Of a stretch of 32,336 nucleotides of DNA, positions 8,647 through 18,474 are shown piece after piece (position 1 is the first letter of the stretch; each line of letters begins with the position of its first letter). The stretch lies in assembly GCA_017617935.1 (NCBI GenBank), contig JAFZVF010000043.1:1-32336 (forward strand). Direction: 5' to 3'. A program made the position numbers and the translations under genes. The notes beneath the pieces were generated by a model. The model saw only the letters and a program-made list of their open reading frames with translations, made no database searches and had not been told where the DNA came from. Origin of the DNA: Clostridiales bacterium (GTDB taxonomy: Bacteria; Bacillota; Clostridia; Saccharofermentanales; Saccharofermentanaceae).

Positions 8647-9905
8647 ACGACGTAGAAAGATACAACCGCGACCGGGCGTCGGTCATGTCGATGATCAAGT
8701 TCATATTGATCGTCGCTATCACGGTTGCGCTTTGCTATTGCGCAAAGATCGTCGTAGTGATCCTCATCCCGTTCCTCATAGGATTCATGCTCGCGAAGAC
8801 CTCTACGATCATAGCGACGCCCATTTCCAAGTGGTTTGACAAGAATCCGCAGAGCATAAAGCCCGGCAGGAAGAAGTCCACGAGGACCAAGACCGCGCTG
8901 GTCTGCTATGTAGTCCTCAACGTAATCCTCGTCATCCTCATAATCGTCTTGTGCATCGGCCTTTTGTGGCAGGCGAACACCGTGCTCAACAGGCTTTCAT
9001 CGGCTTCCGTAAACTTCAATGCCGGCGCTTCTTACACCACCGAGATACTGAACAGGTTCTCCGTAGCAAACGGCGGCTTCCTCACCGAGGAGATGATCGC
9101 CTCGATAAAGGGCGACTTTGAAGGCATCGGCCAGAACGTCGTCGCGGCGATCCCGACCTTCATCCGTTCCTCGCTTTCGAAGATTTGGAAGCTCATCGGA
9201 AACCTTCCTTACGCCATCTTTTTCGTGATCAGCATCATGCTTTCGGGCTACTACTTCATCAATGACGGCCCCGCGGTCCTCAAGTTCTTTGCAAAGAACA
9301 CTCCGAACAGAAAGTTCAGGAGCCGCGTCTTCGGCCTCATCAACGACCTGACCATGACGGTCTTCCGCGTCCTTGGCGGCTACATGGCGCTCCTCGTCAT
9401 AACGGCGGCTGAGGCCTACATCGTCTTCATGGCGGCAGGCGTTTACAACTACGCTCTCATCCTGGCGCTCATCACGGCGCTCATCGACTTCATGCCCGTT
9501 CTGGGCATCAGCGCCACCATGATCCCCGTCATGATCTGGCTCGTTTTGAACGGAAAGATCATCCCCGCGGTCATCATAGTCATCGGTATGGCGGTCATGA
9601 CGGTCCTGCGCCGCTTCATAGAGCCTCCGATCCTTGGCAAGTCGATGCGCATCCATCCGCTACTGACACTTGTCGCGATGGCCGTAGGCGTATATATTTG
9701 GGGTGCGATAGGTTTCCTTTTGGGACCTGCGCTCGCAATCATAATTCTTCAGACCATCAAGGTCTTCGAGATAGACAAGAAGGTTGGGGAATACCTGTCC
9801 GGCGTCTTTGAGCGCTTCCTGTCACCCAAAAAGGAGGACGACGGGAAGAGTAAGGACGCTGACGGGGCGGTAGAGAGGAACGGTAAAAAGGATTACGCCA
9901 AGTAA
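8643..9905 (+). CDS. AI-2E family transporter (UPF0118/PerM-like)
   Basis: A 420-residue inner-membrane protein with the typical layout of this family: two N-terminal helices (residues 17-55), a third near 85-110, a long extracytoplasmic-type stretch around 110-180, then a cluster of helices from 195 to 375. Conserved family features include the segment around LLGPALAII near the C-terminus and MPVLGISATMIP in the re-entrant region. Members export diverse small molecules or ions; despite the name, autoinducer-2 transport has been shown for few. The charged C-terminal tail (KKEDDGKSKDADG) is cytoplasmic. The start overlaps the upstream stop (ATGA). The next gene begins 42 bases on with no terminator between. 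Confidence 0.9.
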   Translation: MNDVERYNRDRASVMSMIKFILIVAITVALCYCAKIVVVILIPFLIGFMLAKTSTIIATPISKWFDKNPQSIKPGRKKSTRTKTALVCYVVLNVILVILIIVLCIGLLWQANTVLNRLSSASVNFNAGASYTTEILNRFSVANGGFLTEEMIASIKGDFEGIGQNVVAAIPTFIRSSLSKIWKLIGNLPYAIFFVISIMLSGYYFINDGPAVLKFFAKNTPNRKFRSRVFGLINDLTMTVFRVLGGYMALLVITAAEAYIVFMAAGVYNYALILALITALIDFMPVLGISATMIPVMIWLVLNGKIIPAVIIVIGMAVMTVLRRFIEPPILGKSMRIHPLLTLVAMAVGVYIWGAIGFLLGPALAIIILQTIKVFEIDKKVGEYLSGVFERFLSPKKEDDGKSKDADGAVERNGKKDYAK

Positions 9906-9947
9906 TGCTTAACAAAGGGAATTTTTGATCTATATGAGGAGGAAATC

Positions 9948-12227
9948 ATGAAGACATGTTTGAAATGCGGCGCGCAGTTCGCTGATGACGCGGTATTCTG
10001 CTCAAATTGCGGATTCAAGGACGTCCAGTTCTGCCCTGAATGCGGAAAAGAGCGCATTCCCGGCTCGCTGTTCTGCGCAGGCTGCGGAAGAAGATACTAC
10101 ACGGCACCCGAAGGACAGGCTGAACCTGCACCGCAGGCTCCTCAGGCGGTTCCCGTAACCGAGGCCGTTCCCGCACCGGCTCCCGTAGCTGAGGTCGCGC
10201 CCGCACCCGTCGCGGAAGTCGCACCTGCGCCTGTTGCAGAGGTTGCTCCGGCTCCCGTAGCTGAAGTCGCACCCGCTCCTGTTACAGAGGTTGCACCGGC
10301 ACCCGTCGCGGAAGTCGCGCCCGTCGCACCCGTTGCTCCCGTAGAGCCTGCGGCGATCCCCACGACCGAGGCAATGCCCCAGACTGCATATCAGCCCGCA
10401 GCCCCCGTTGCTCCTGCAGCTCCCGCTGCTCCCGCTCAGGCTGCCGCTCCCGCTAAAAAGAAGAAGTTCCCGCTCGTTCCCGTCATCATCGGCGGCGTAG
10501 TCCTCATCGTGGCTATCGGCGTTGCGGTCTTCTTCATTGCGACCACGCCTTCCAGAAAGTACAAGGCTGCCGAGAAGGCCTTTGATTCAGGCGATTACGC
10601 TACCGCTGCAGCCCAGTTTGAGGCGGCAGGCGATTTCTCCGACGCTAAGGAGCGTGCTGAAGAGGCAACCACGCTGCTCCACTACACGAACGGCAAGGAA
10701 GCTTTTGACAGCGGAGATTTCGACAAGGCACAGGAAGAATTCAAGGCTGCCGGCAAGTACAAGGACGCTCAGGAAAGAGCTGAAGAGTGCGTTGTCGCAG
10801 GACATTACGCAAAGGGCGTTTCCTTAAGCTCCTCCGATCCTGATCAGGCCATCTCCGAATTCGAGGCGGCAGGCGATTACAAGGACGCAAAAAACAAGGT
10901 CTTTGACCTTCTCGTAGCTCAGGGCGACAAGGCTCTTGATGCCGAGCAGTTCGACAAGGCGGCTGAATACTACAAGAAGGCCGGCCAGTACAAGGACGTT
11001 TCCGAAAAGGTCTCCCTCGTTATCTACGATCAGGGCGTCAAGGCTTTCGAGAACAAGCAGTACGAGAAGGCGATCGAGTACTTCACGGCTGCAGGCTCCT
11101 TCAAGGATTCCGCTGAGCAGATCAAGAAGTGCTATTTCCAGATCGCTGAAGACGCTGCTGCGGCAAACGATCTTGAGAAGGCAATAAGCAACTACAACAA
11201 GGCCGGCGACTACAACGGCGCCGCCACTAAGGTTCAGGAACTCTACTACAAGCAGGCTGAAAAGGAACTCGAGGCAGGCAATGTTGAGAACGCCGCAAAG
11301 CTTTTTGCTATGGCCGGAAACTACAAGGATGCCGCTGACAAGGTCAAGGCCGCATACTACCAGATCGGTTCTGACGCCCTCAACAACAAGGATTACGACA
11401 AGGCTGCCGAGTATCTGGCTCTCGCCGGCGATTACAAGGATGCCGCTACAAAGGGCAAGGCCGCATATTATGCAAAGGGCGTTGAGGCCCTCAACAACAA
11501 GGATTACGAGAAGGCAACCCAGTATCTGACCCTCGCTGGCAACTACAAGGATGCAAAGAACCTCCTTACCTCAACTGCTTACGGTCAGGGTATCGAGGCT
11601 CTCGCAAACGGCGCTTTCAGCACTGCTAGGAAGTACTTCGAGTCCTGCGGCAAGTACAAGTTCGCTCAGGACCTCATGAATGCATGCGACGGTGAGGCAC
11701 AGCTCGCTGCCGGCAAGTACGAGGAGGCATGGTCCTTCTACAACAAGGTTTCAAAGAAGGCCAAGGTCACCGGCTTCGACATCCAGGGCAGAAAGAGCTA
11801 TTGCTCTGCAAAAGTCCTTCTCTCTAGAGTCGAAGGCAAGTGGTCTGCAACCTCCAACAACGTCTACGTCAAGAACATCACCAGGCTGACGTACTCCAGA
11901 TGGACCAGAAAGTACTATCTGAAGTCACTGCAGACCGGTCAGTACATCTCGATCAGTTCCAGCGACAACGGCGACGGCACCTTCAACATGAAAGTCTACG
12001 TCTGCTACGTCCGCTTCACGACTCCTTCGCTCTATGGCGCAAGCTACACGACGGAATCGAAGGAATTCTTCAACATCAAGTCCTTCCCTTCGACGATCAA
12101 GATGGCCAGCGGAGCCAAGATCGTCTACAAGAGCGGAAAATACACTTTGACTTACGCAAAGAACACCAAGTCCGGAAGAGTAAAGAACCAGTACAGATCG
12201 ACGGTCGTTTACAAGAAGGATTCTTAA
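9948..12227 (+). CDS. Zinc-ribbon, membrane-anchored solenoid-repeat protein 1
   Basis: A 759-residue protein of composite architecture. Two zinc ribbons come first (Cys4/7/18/21 and Cys29/32/43/46), then an Ala/Pro/Val/Glu-rich linker (about 55-170) with a five-and-three-quarter-fold VAEVAPAP repeat, then a KKKK patch and one membrane helix (about 175-198). About ten TPR-like units of 36-41 residues follow (203-600), each closing with G-D/N/K/S-Y/F-K-D-A. A C-terminal beta-rich domain (about 605-757) completes it. With no signal peptide and lysines before the helix, the ribbons should be cytoplasmic and the repeats extracellular. It starts with GAGGAGG eight bases upstream. Two paralogues follow directly. 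TPR-type solenoids usually bind proteins or glycans; the function here is unknown. Confidence 0.9.
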   Translation: MKTCLKCGAQFADDAVFCSNCGFKDVQFCPECGKERIPGSLFCAGCGRRYYTAPEGQAEPAPQAPQAVPVTEAVPAPAPVAEVAPAPVAEVAPAPVAEVAPAPVAEVAPAPVTEVAPAPVAEVAPVAPVAPVEPAAIPTTEAMPQTAYQPAAPVAPAAPAAPAQAAAPAKKKKFPLVPVIIGGVVLIVAIGVAVFFIATTPSRKYKAAEKAFDSGDYATAAAQFEAAGDFSDAKERAEEATTLLHYTNGKEAFDSGDFDKAQEEFKAAGKYKDAQERAEECVVAGHYAKGVSLSSSDPDQAISEFEAAGDYKDAKNKVFDLLVAQGDKALDAEQFDKAAEYYKKAGQYKDVSEKVSLVIYDQGVKAFENKQYEKAIEYFTAAGSFKDSAEQIKKCYFQIAEDAAAANDLEKAISNYNKAGDYNGAATKVQELYYKQAEKELEAGNVENAAKLFAMAGNYKDAADKVKAAYYQIGSDALNNKDYDKAAEYLALAGDYKDAATKGKAAYYAKGVEALNNKDYEKATQYLTLAGNYKDAKNLLTSTAYGQGIEALANGAFSTARKYFESCGKYKFAQDLMNACDGEAQLAAGKYEEAWSFYNKVSKKAKVTGFDIQGRKSYCSAKVLLSRVEGKWSATSNNVYVKNITRLTYSRWTRKYYLKSLQTGQYISISSSDNGDGTFNMKVYVCYVRFTTPSLYGASYTTESKEFFNIKSFPSTIKMASGAKIVYKSGKYTLTYAKNTKSGRVKNQYRSTVVYKKDS
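10185..10328 (+). repeat. 24-base coding tandem repeat (VAEVAPAP units)
   Basis: Residues 80-127 of the preceding gene are nearly six copies of an eight-residue unit, encoded by 24-base units that differ mainly at third positions. One unit has Thr in place of Ala. It forms an extended Pro/Ala spacer between zinc ribbons and membrane helix. Codon differences between units argue against very recent expansion. Confidence 0.85.
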
Positions 12228-12273
12228 GGCCTGACAAGTAAATAATCCGTCACCCCGATTTAGGAGGCCACAC

Positions 12274-14271
12274 ATGAAGACTTGTCCTAAATGCGGAGCA
12301 GAGTTCTCCGACGAAGTAATCTACTGTAGGAACTGCGGAACAAAAGTAAATCAATCAATTGAGGCTGCGTCTGAGGAGGCGCAGCCTCAATTGCCTGTAA
12401 ACGGGGAAAACGAGGCAAAGGCGGCCCCGGAAGACGCTTCAGAACCGGCTCCCGAGCCGGCTGCCGAAGGTGATGCCGCACTTGTTAAAGAGCCTGCTGC
12501 GGAGGCGGCTCCCGCTGAAGCTTCTGCTGCTGCAACCGAAACCCCTAAAGCGGAGTCCGCACCAGAAAAGGCTCCCGCGAAAAAGAAGAAGTTCCCCGTC
12601 GTACCCGTTGCAATTGGCGGCGCTGCCCTTGTTGCAGTCGCGGCCGTGGCCGGCGTGGCAGTGAACAACCTTGTCGTTAAGCCCTCCAAGGCTTATGACG
12701 CGGCCGTCGCCGCTTATGAATCAGCCGAATACGAGGCTGCCGCTTCGCAGTTCGAGGCGATGGGCGACTACAAGGATTCAAAGGACCGCGCGGCTGAATG
12801 CGTCACCCTGATGCATTACGAGAACGGCAAAAGGGCCTTTAACGACGGTGATTTCGATAAGGCGGCCGAAGAATTCACGGCGGCGGGTTCCTATAAGGAT
12901 TCCGCGGAAATGGTAAAGGAATGCGTTCCTGCGTCACATTACGCGAAGGCGATGCTTTTGAGCTCATACGGCGACAAGGAAAAGGCGGTCGATGAGCTGA
13001 TCCTTGCAGGCGACTACAAGGATTCGAAGAGGATGATCTACAACATCCTCGTCGAACTGGGCGACAAGGCACTTGAGGAAAAAGACTTCGTGAAGGCGTC
13101 GGATCATTACCAGAATGCGAAAACTTATGTAGATTACACCGACGAAGACAAAGAAAAAGTCATCCGGTACGGAACGGCGATCAAGACCTTCAACGAGAAG
13201 AATTACAAGGAAGCCATCAGGCTTTTCAGCAAGTGCAACCGCTATGAGGAGTCCGAAAGGTATATTGCAGAATGCTATTACCAGTTGGGCGAGGAAGCTT
13301 ATGAGAAGGGCAATCTTCAGGATGCCGCTAATTACTATGGCAAGACCGGCGAGTACGTAAGAAAAGGCTACGACAAGCGTAAGAAGGTTTTTTACGAACT
13401 CGGTGTTAAAGCGCTCGAAAAAAAGGACTACGATAAGGCCGCGGATTATCTGAAGGCTGCCGGAAGCTACGAGGACGCGCCGGAAAAAGGCAAGGAAGCC
13501 TTCTATTTCAAGGGAAACAAGCTCTTTGCTGAAAAAGATTACGGAGCAGCCGCCGAATTTTTCAATCTTGCCGGCAATTTCAAGGATGCAAAGACCAAAT
13601 TCAAGGAGTGCAGTTACCAGTCAGGGATTTACGACATAACGCAGAAAAATTTCAAAAACGCAAAGCTTTGGTTCGAAGATATCGGAAATTACAAATATAC
13701 CCAAGATCTGGTGAGGATCTGCGATGCGGAGCTCGCCTATGAAGACGAGCAGATCAGCAAGGCGGCTTCCCTTTACGCCAAGGTATCCAAAAAGCTCAAG
13801 ATCTCAGGGTTTGACGTTCAGGGCAGAAAGGCCGCGATAACCGCGGAAAGCGCTTTTGCAAAAGTTTCAGGAAGTTGGAAGGCTACCTCCAACAACACCT
13901 ATGTCAAGTACACCCAAAAAACGAGAAGATACAAGAAATGGAAGAAATATTATCTGACAAAACTGAAAGACTGGCAGAGCCTTGACATCAGTTACACGGT
14001 CAATGAAGACGGGACTTTCAACCTTGACGTCAGCGCCGAGTTCTACCGCTTCATGAATTTCGCTTGGAGTCTGAACGACGTCGAAACGGATTACATGAAA
14101 GTTGAAAAAGAATTTAAAAATCTTAAGAAAATGCCGTCAAAATTCAACATGGGAAGCGGTGTTACGATAAAATACAGCAAGGGGAAGTTTACGCTCGTCT
14201 TCTCCAAGAAGGTCAAGTCGGGTTCATCGACCACGCAGTACAAGGCGACGGTCAAGTTTAAGAAAGGTTAG
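12274..14271 (+). CDS. Zinc-ribbon, membrane-anchored solenoid-repeat protein 2
   Basis: A paralogue of the gene before it, 665 residues, with a single zinc ribbon (Cys4/7/18/21), a Glu/Ala/Pro-rich linker (25-105), a KKKK patch, a membrane helix (about 108-134), about nine TPR-like units (138-505; for example GDYKDSKDRAAEC and GSYKDSAEMVKEC) and the shared C-terminal domain (508-663, including GSWKATSNNTYVKY and DGTFNLDV). Predicted topology is cytoplasmic ribbon and extracellular repeats. It starts 46 bases after its neighbour with AGGAGG upstream. Relative to protein 1 the second ribbon and the VAEVAPAP array are missing, which suggests duplication followed by divergence of the N-terminal part. 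Confidence 0.88.
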   Translation: MKTCPKCGAEFSDEVIYCRNCGTKVNQSIEAASEEAQPQLPVNGENEAKAAPEDASEPAPEPAAEGDAALVKEPAAEAAPAEASAAATETPKAESAPEKAPAKKKKFPVVPVAIGGAALVAVAAVAGVAVNNLVVKPSKAYDAAVAAYESAEYEAAASQFEAMGDYKDSKDRAAECVTLMHYENGKRAFNDGDFDKAAEEFTAAGSYKDSAEMVKECVPASHYAKAMLLSSYGDKEKAVDELILAGDYKDSKRMIYNILVELGDKALEEKDFVKASDHYQNAKTYVDYTDEDKEKVIRYGTAIKTFNEKNYKEAIRLFSKCNRYEESERYIAECYYQLGEEAYEKGNLQDAANYYGKTGEYVRKGYDKRKKVFYELGVKALEKKDYDKAADYLKAAGSYEDAPEKGKEAFYFKGNKLFAEKDYGAAAEFFNLAGNFKDAKTKFKECSYQSGIYDITQKNFKNAKLWFEDIGNYKYTQDLVRICDAELAYEDEQISKAASLYAKVSKKLKISGFDVQGRKAAITAESAFAKVSGSWKATSNNTYVKYTQKTRRYKKWKKYYLTKLKDWQSLDISYTVNEDGTFNLDVSAEFYRFMNFAWSLNDVETDYMKVEKEFKNLKKMPSKFNMGSGVTIKYSKGKFTLVFSKKVKSGSSTTQYKATVKFKKG

Positions 14272-14311
14272 CAATGATCTGCACAAGGTCATTTTGGGAG
14301 GAAGAAGATAA

Positions 14312-15799
14312 ATGGGTGATTATCGCAATGGCTCTTCAAACACGCTGAAGCTCGTACTCATTATGGTTGGAATCGTGCTCGTGATCCTGCTGGGTCTGGG
14401 CGGAACGATGCTGTACGTCACGAAGGGCTCGCCTACGAGCAAGTACAACAAGGCCGTAAACGATTACACCGCAGGCAATTACATGTCAGCGGCCCAGCAG
14501 TTTGAGGCGCTTGGCGATTACCGCGACTCGAAGAGGCGTGCCGCGGAATCGCTCCAGAAAATGCATTACACTTTCGGCAAAACGGCTTTCGAGAACGGTG
14601 AGTACGAAAAGGCGGTCGAAGAATACGAGGCAGCCGGCGAGTACGAGGATGCAAAGGATAAGGCAATCGAGTCGAAGAACGCCATGCACTACACGAAGGG
14701 CGTCTCCCTTAGCAAGTCAGGCGATATAGACAAGGCGATCGAAGAGTTAAAGCTCGCAAACGGCAGCTACGATGCCGACGCCAAGATCTTTGACCTCTAC
14801 GTCTTAAAGGGCGACAAGGAGATTGAGAACAAGGCTTTTGACAAGGCCATGGAATGCTTCAAGACCGCAGGCGCCTACAAGGATAATGCTGAGCAGATCA
14901 AGAAGTGCTATTACTTCATGGGCGATGACGCCGAGTCGAAGAACGAGCACGACAAGGCCGTTTCGTACTACGTTGAGGCGGGCGATTATTCAGATGCCGC
15001 CGACAAGATCAAGGCCATCTACTATAACGCGGGCATTGACGCGCTTTCCAACAACCAGACTGACAAAGCCGCAGAGTTCCTTAAGATCGCGGGAGATTAC
15101 AAGGACGCCTCTTCCAAGGGTCAGGCTGCTTTCTATTCCAGGGGCGTGGCGCTCCTGAAGACGAAGGAGTTTGAGAGCGCAAGCGAATTTTTAAAGCTCG
15201 CGGGAAGCTACAAGAACGCCAAAGAGCTCGCAAATGTTTGTGATGCCGAGGTCTGCCTGAAGGAAGGCGACGTGAAGACGGCCGTCTCGCTTTATTCGAA
15301 GGTCTCAAAGAAGACCACGGTCTCCGGATTCAACATCCAGGCCAGAAAGACCCACGCATCCCAGAGGCTTGCGATCGACAAGGTTCACGGCGCGTATTCC
15401 CAAGCGGCATACGACATCTACGTCGAGAAGAAGGTTTACACCGCAACGTCGGGACACTTCAAGAAGTGGTATTTTTCCACGCTGTTCTATCACATCGCTT
15501 CCACGCCGGCCGTTATAGTGAACTATGACGTCAATCCCGACGGAACCTTCAACATTTACGGAACGGTCTCCTTCGTCAGGTTTACGAAGTATGCCGAAGA
15601 ACAGTCCGGACTCGAATATGAACTGACGAAGTACAGTTACCGGATCAACAAAGTCAAGAAGTTCCCCAAGACCATCAAGCTTCCGAACGGAACAAAGCTC
15701 ACGTACAACGGCCAGAACTTCTTACTCAAATATGCCAAGAACAAGAAGACGAAATCCGGTAAGATCGAGTTCAGATCTACGGTAAGGTACCAGAAATAA
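14312..15799 (+). CDS. Membrane-anchored solenoid-repeat protein 3 (no zinc ribbon)
   Basis: The third paralogue, 495 residues. A short 11-residue cytoplasmic start is followed directly by a membrane helix (about 12-36), TPR-like repeats (44-330; [26 protein letters not shown] and similar) and the C-terminal domain (about 333-493), which keeps the KVSKK-x5-GFNIQARK entry motif and DGTFNI but has a longer middle loop. The zinc ribbon and Pro-rich linker are absent. GGGAGG stands 11 bases before the ATG. The stop codon is only two bases from the start of the cellulase gene, which has no convincing Shine-Dalgarno of its own, so translation of the two is probably coupled. Confidence 0.88.
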   Translation: MGDYRNGSSNTLKLVLIMVGIVLVILLGLGGTMLYVTKGSPTSKYNKAVNDYTAGNYMSAAQQFEALGDYRDSKRRAAESLQKMHYTFGKTAFENGEYEKAVEEYEAAGEYEDAKDKAIESKNAMHYTKGVSLSKSGDIDKAIEELKLANGSYDADAKIFDLYVLKGDKEIENKAFDKAMECFKTAGAYKDNAEQIKKCYYFMGDDAESKNEHDKAVSYYVEAGDYSDAADKIKAIYYNAGIDALSNNQTDKAAEFLKIAGDYKDASSKGQAAFYSRGVALLKTKEFESASEFLKLAGSYKNAKELANVCDAEVCLKEGDVKTAVSLYSKVSKKTTVSGFNIQARKTHASQRLAIDKVHGAYSQAAYDIYVEKKVYTATSGHFKKWYFSTLFYHIASTPAVIVNYDVNPDGTFNIYGTVSFVRFTKYAEEQSGLEYELTKYSYRINKVKKFPKTIKLPNGTKLTYNGQNFLLKYAKNKKTKSGKIEFRSTVRYQK

Positions 15800-15801
15800 G
15801 C

Positions 15802-18474
15802 ATGAGCAGAACAATCAAGAAAACCGCTTCGATGCTGACGGCATTGGCGCTGATGCTGCCGATGGCGTCCTGCAGGAACCTGCAATCTGCCGCCTCCGAG
15901 GCAAATGAGAGCATGGTTACGGTACAGACCGGAACTTCGGAATCCGCTTCGTCCGCAGCAGCCAAAGAAACTGAAGGCACCGCTCCCACCGAAGGACGGT
16001 ACGGAACAAGCAAGCTCGATACGGGCAACCTCACCGAGACCGGAAACGGCTATGAGGGCGTGAAGGGCACGGGCAAGTACAACTACGGCGAGGCCCTCCA
16101 GAAATCGATCCTTTTCTATGAACTCCAGAGGTCAGGCGACCTGCCCGAGAAGGTCAGGTGCAACTGGCGCGGCGATTCAGGCCTCGATGACGGCAAGGAT
16201 GCAGGGCTCGACCTCACGGGCGGCCTTTACGACGCGGGAGACCACGTGAAGTTCAACCTCCCGATGGCTTATACCGCTTCAATGCTCGCCTGGTCCGTTT
16301 ATGAATACGAGGACGCCTACAAGGAGGCGGGCCAGCTCGAATACGTTAAGGGCGACATAAAGTGGATCACCGATTACCTGATCAAGTGCCATCCTGAAGA
16401 TTACGTCTTCTACTACCAGGTCGGCGACGGTAACGCGGATCACTCATGGTGGGGACCCGCCGAGGTCATGACCATGAACAGGCCGAGCTACAAGGTCACG
16501 AAGGACAATCCGGGATCTTGCGTGGTCGGTGAGGCGGCAGCCGCACTGGCTTCCGCGTCAGTCGTTTTCGCAAAGAGCGACAAGGCGTATAGCGACCTGT
16601 GCCTTAAGCACGCGAAGAGCCTTTTCAAGTTCGCAAACGAGACTCGGAGCGACTCGGGCTACACCGCCGCGAACGGCTTCTACACCTCGAACAGCGGCTT
16701 TTTCGACGAGCTCTCATGGGCGGGCACCTGGCTTTACATTGCAACAAACGAAAAGGCTTATCTCGATACCGCGAAGGAATGCTACGCAAAGGGCAGCCAG
16801 GATTACATTTGGTCGATGTGCTGGGACGACGTCCACTACGGCGCGGCGCTCCTTTTGACGAAGCTCACGGGCGAGAAGACCTACAAGGACGCGATCGAAA
16901 AGAGCCTCGATTGGTGGACCACGGGAACTTCCTCGGGCGAGCGCGTGAAGTACACGCCCAAGGGCCTTGCATGGCTTGATTCCTGGGGTTCTCTGCGCTA
17001 TGCGACGACGATGGCCTTTCTGGCTTCCGTTTACGCTTCGAGCGATAAGTGTGATGCCGCGCGGGCGAAGACTTACATTGCTTTTGCGGAGAGCCAGTGC
17101 GATTACGCGCTCGGGTCAACGGGGCGCTCGTTCGTCGTCGGATTTGGCGAGAATGCTCCGCAGCACCCTCACCACAGGACCGCGCAGGGTTCCTGGTGCG
17201 ACAACATGAACGAGCCCGGAAGCCACAGGCATACGCTTTATGGAGCGCTCGTCGGAGGTCCTGACTCGAACGACGGCTACGACGACACCGTTTCAAACTA
17301 TACGACCAACGAGGTCGCGGACGACTACAACGCAGGCTTTACGGGGCTTCTGGCGTTCATGTATTCCAAGTACCACGGGCAGACCCTGGAGGACTTCGGC
17401 GCGGTCGAGAAGATCTCTGACAACGAGTATTACGCGGAAGTCGCCATCAACGCTTCGGGCAACGATTTTACGGAGATCAAGGCGCTGATCCACAACAGGA
17501 CGGGGTGGCCCGCGAGGACTGCTTCCAATGTCGAGTTCAGGTATTTCATCGACCTTTCCGAGGTGATAGGCGCAGGCGGAAAGGCGTCCGACGTTGAGAT
17601 AACCACGAACTACATGCAGTCGGGCAGGGTGGACGGCCTCAAGACCTGGGATGAAGCGAAGAACATATACTATCTTTCCGTGGTCTTTGATGACGGCAAC
17701 CTTTATCCGGGCGGGCAGTCGCAGTGCAAGGCCGAGATACAGGTCCGCATGAGAAATCCTAACGGCAAGTGGGATCCTTCAAACGATCCGTCTTATCAGG
17801 GACTCCAGACCGGCCAGGCCACTTCAGGCGAGAAGGCCGCGATCTATGAGGACGGCGAACTTGTTTACGGGACCGAGCCGGCCGTGGGAAGCAATCCCGG
17901 CAAGACCGTGGTCAACGGCGGAAATGGCGGCAACGGCGGCAGCAATGGTGGAAACAACGGCGGTAATAACGGCAACGAGACCCAGCCCAAGGATCAGGGA
18001 AGCAAGGGCGGATCCGCTTCGTCAGGCGACATATCCATCAAGGTCAGATACGACAGCTCGGGTGCCAACGCAAACAGCATTTCAGGCGCTTTTGAGATAA
18101 AGAACACGAGCAAGAAGAACGTCAGCTTTGGAGGCCTCGAGATCAGGTACTACCTGACCAACGACAGGAAGGGCCAGCTCGTTTTCGACTGCTACTATGC
18201 GGGAATGCAGGAAAAGAACGGCCAGCACACCCAGATCAATGGCATTACGGGCACTTTTAGCGATCACAAGGGCACGGACAGCGACACGGTGCTCGTGATG
18301 AAGTTCCCGTCGTCGGGGTCTTTTGTCGCGGGATCGACCGTCACGGTCAACTTTGCGATACACTATTCCGATTGGCAGACGATGAACACGACGAATGATC
18401 ACTCGGCCAAGGCCGCAGGGAACATTGTGATCGTTTCGGGCGGAAAGGCCATATTAGGTAAGGAGCCCGCATGA
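15802..18474 (+). CDS. Lipoprotein GH9 cellulase with CBM3c and CBM3 modules
   Basis: An endo-type beta-1,4-glucanase, 890 residues. A lipoprotein signal ends in MASC (Cys24), followed by a Ser/Thr/Ala-rich tether. The GH9 catalytic module runs from about 90 to 525 with the DAGDHVKF motif (Asp144 and Asp147, base), the HPHHR signature (455-459) and the catalytic acid Glu504 in [14 protein letters not shown] fused CBM3c-like module (about 540-695) is of the type that makes GH9 enzymes processive. A Gly/Asn linker (706-725) leads to a second CBM3 (742-890). No dockerin or S-layer motif is present, so attachment would be through the lipid. Met at -3 of the lipobox is tolerated but not typical. 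The next gene overlaps by four bases. Confidence 0.95.
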   Translation: MSRTIKKTASMLTALALMLPMASCRNLQSAASEANESMVTVQTGTSESASSAAAKETEGTAPTEGRYGTSKLDTGNLTETGNGYEGVKGTGKYNYGEALQKSILFYELQRSGDLPEKVRCNWRGDSGLDDGKDAGLDLTGGLYDAGDHVKFNLPMAYTASMLAWSVYEYEDAYKEAGQLEYVKGDIKWITDYLIKCHPEDYVFYYQVGDGNADHSWWGPAEVMTMNRPSYKVTKDNPGSCVVGEAAAALASASVVFAKSDKAYSDLCLKHAKSLFKFANETRSDSGYTAANGFYTSNSGFFDELSWAGTWLYIATNEKAYLDTAKECYAKGSQDYIWSMCWDDVHYGAALLLTKLTGEKTYKDAIEKSLDWWTTGTSSGERVKYTPKGLAWLDSWGSLRYATTMAFLASVYASSDKCDAARAKTYIAFAESQCDYALGSTGRSFVVGFGENAPQHPHHRTAQGSWCDNMNEPGSHRHTLYGALVGGPDSNDGYDDTVSNYTTNEVADDYNAGFTGLLAFMYSKYHGQTLEDFGAVEKISDNEYYAEVAINASGNDFTEIKALIHNRTGWPARTASNVEFRYFIDLSEVIGAGGKASDVEITTNYMQSGRVDGLKTWDEAKNIYYLSVVFDDGNLYPGGQSQCKAEIQVRMRNPNGKWDPSNDPSYQGLQTGQATSGEKAAIYEDGELVYGTEPAVGSNPGKTVVNGGNGGNGGSNGGNNGGNNGNETQPKDQGSKGGSASSGDISIKVRYDSSGANANSISGAFEIKNTSKKNVSFGGLEIRYYLTNDRKGQLVFDCYYAGMQEKNGQHTQINGITGTFSDHKGTDSDTVLVMKFPSSGSFVAGSTVTVNFAIHYSDWQTMNTTNDHSAKAAGNIVIVSGGKAILGKEPA

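Noticed and set aside
9915..9936. TTAACA-16-TATATG promoter before the first solenoid gene
   Set aside because: Transcription would start inside or after the Shine-Dalgarno at 9936-9942, leaving no usable ribosome site; read-through from upstream is simpler.
14273..14297. Hairpin AATGATC/GGTCATT between solenoid genes 2 and 3
   Set aside because: The stem is short, AU-rich and followed by only four T before the Shine-Dalgarno; not convincing as a terminator or attenuator.
15802..18474. Cellulosomal enzyme with dockerin
   Set aside because: The C-terminus is a complete CBM3 and no paired dockerin calcium repeats or cohesin genes are visible.
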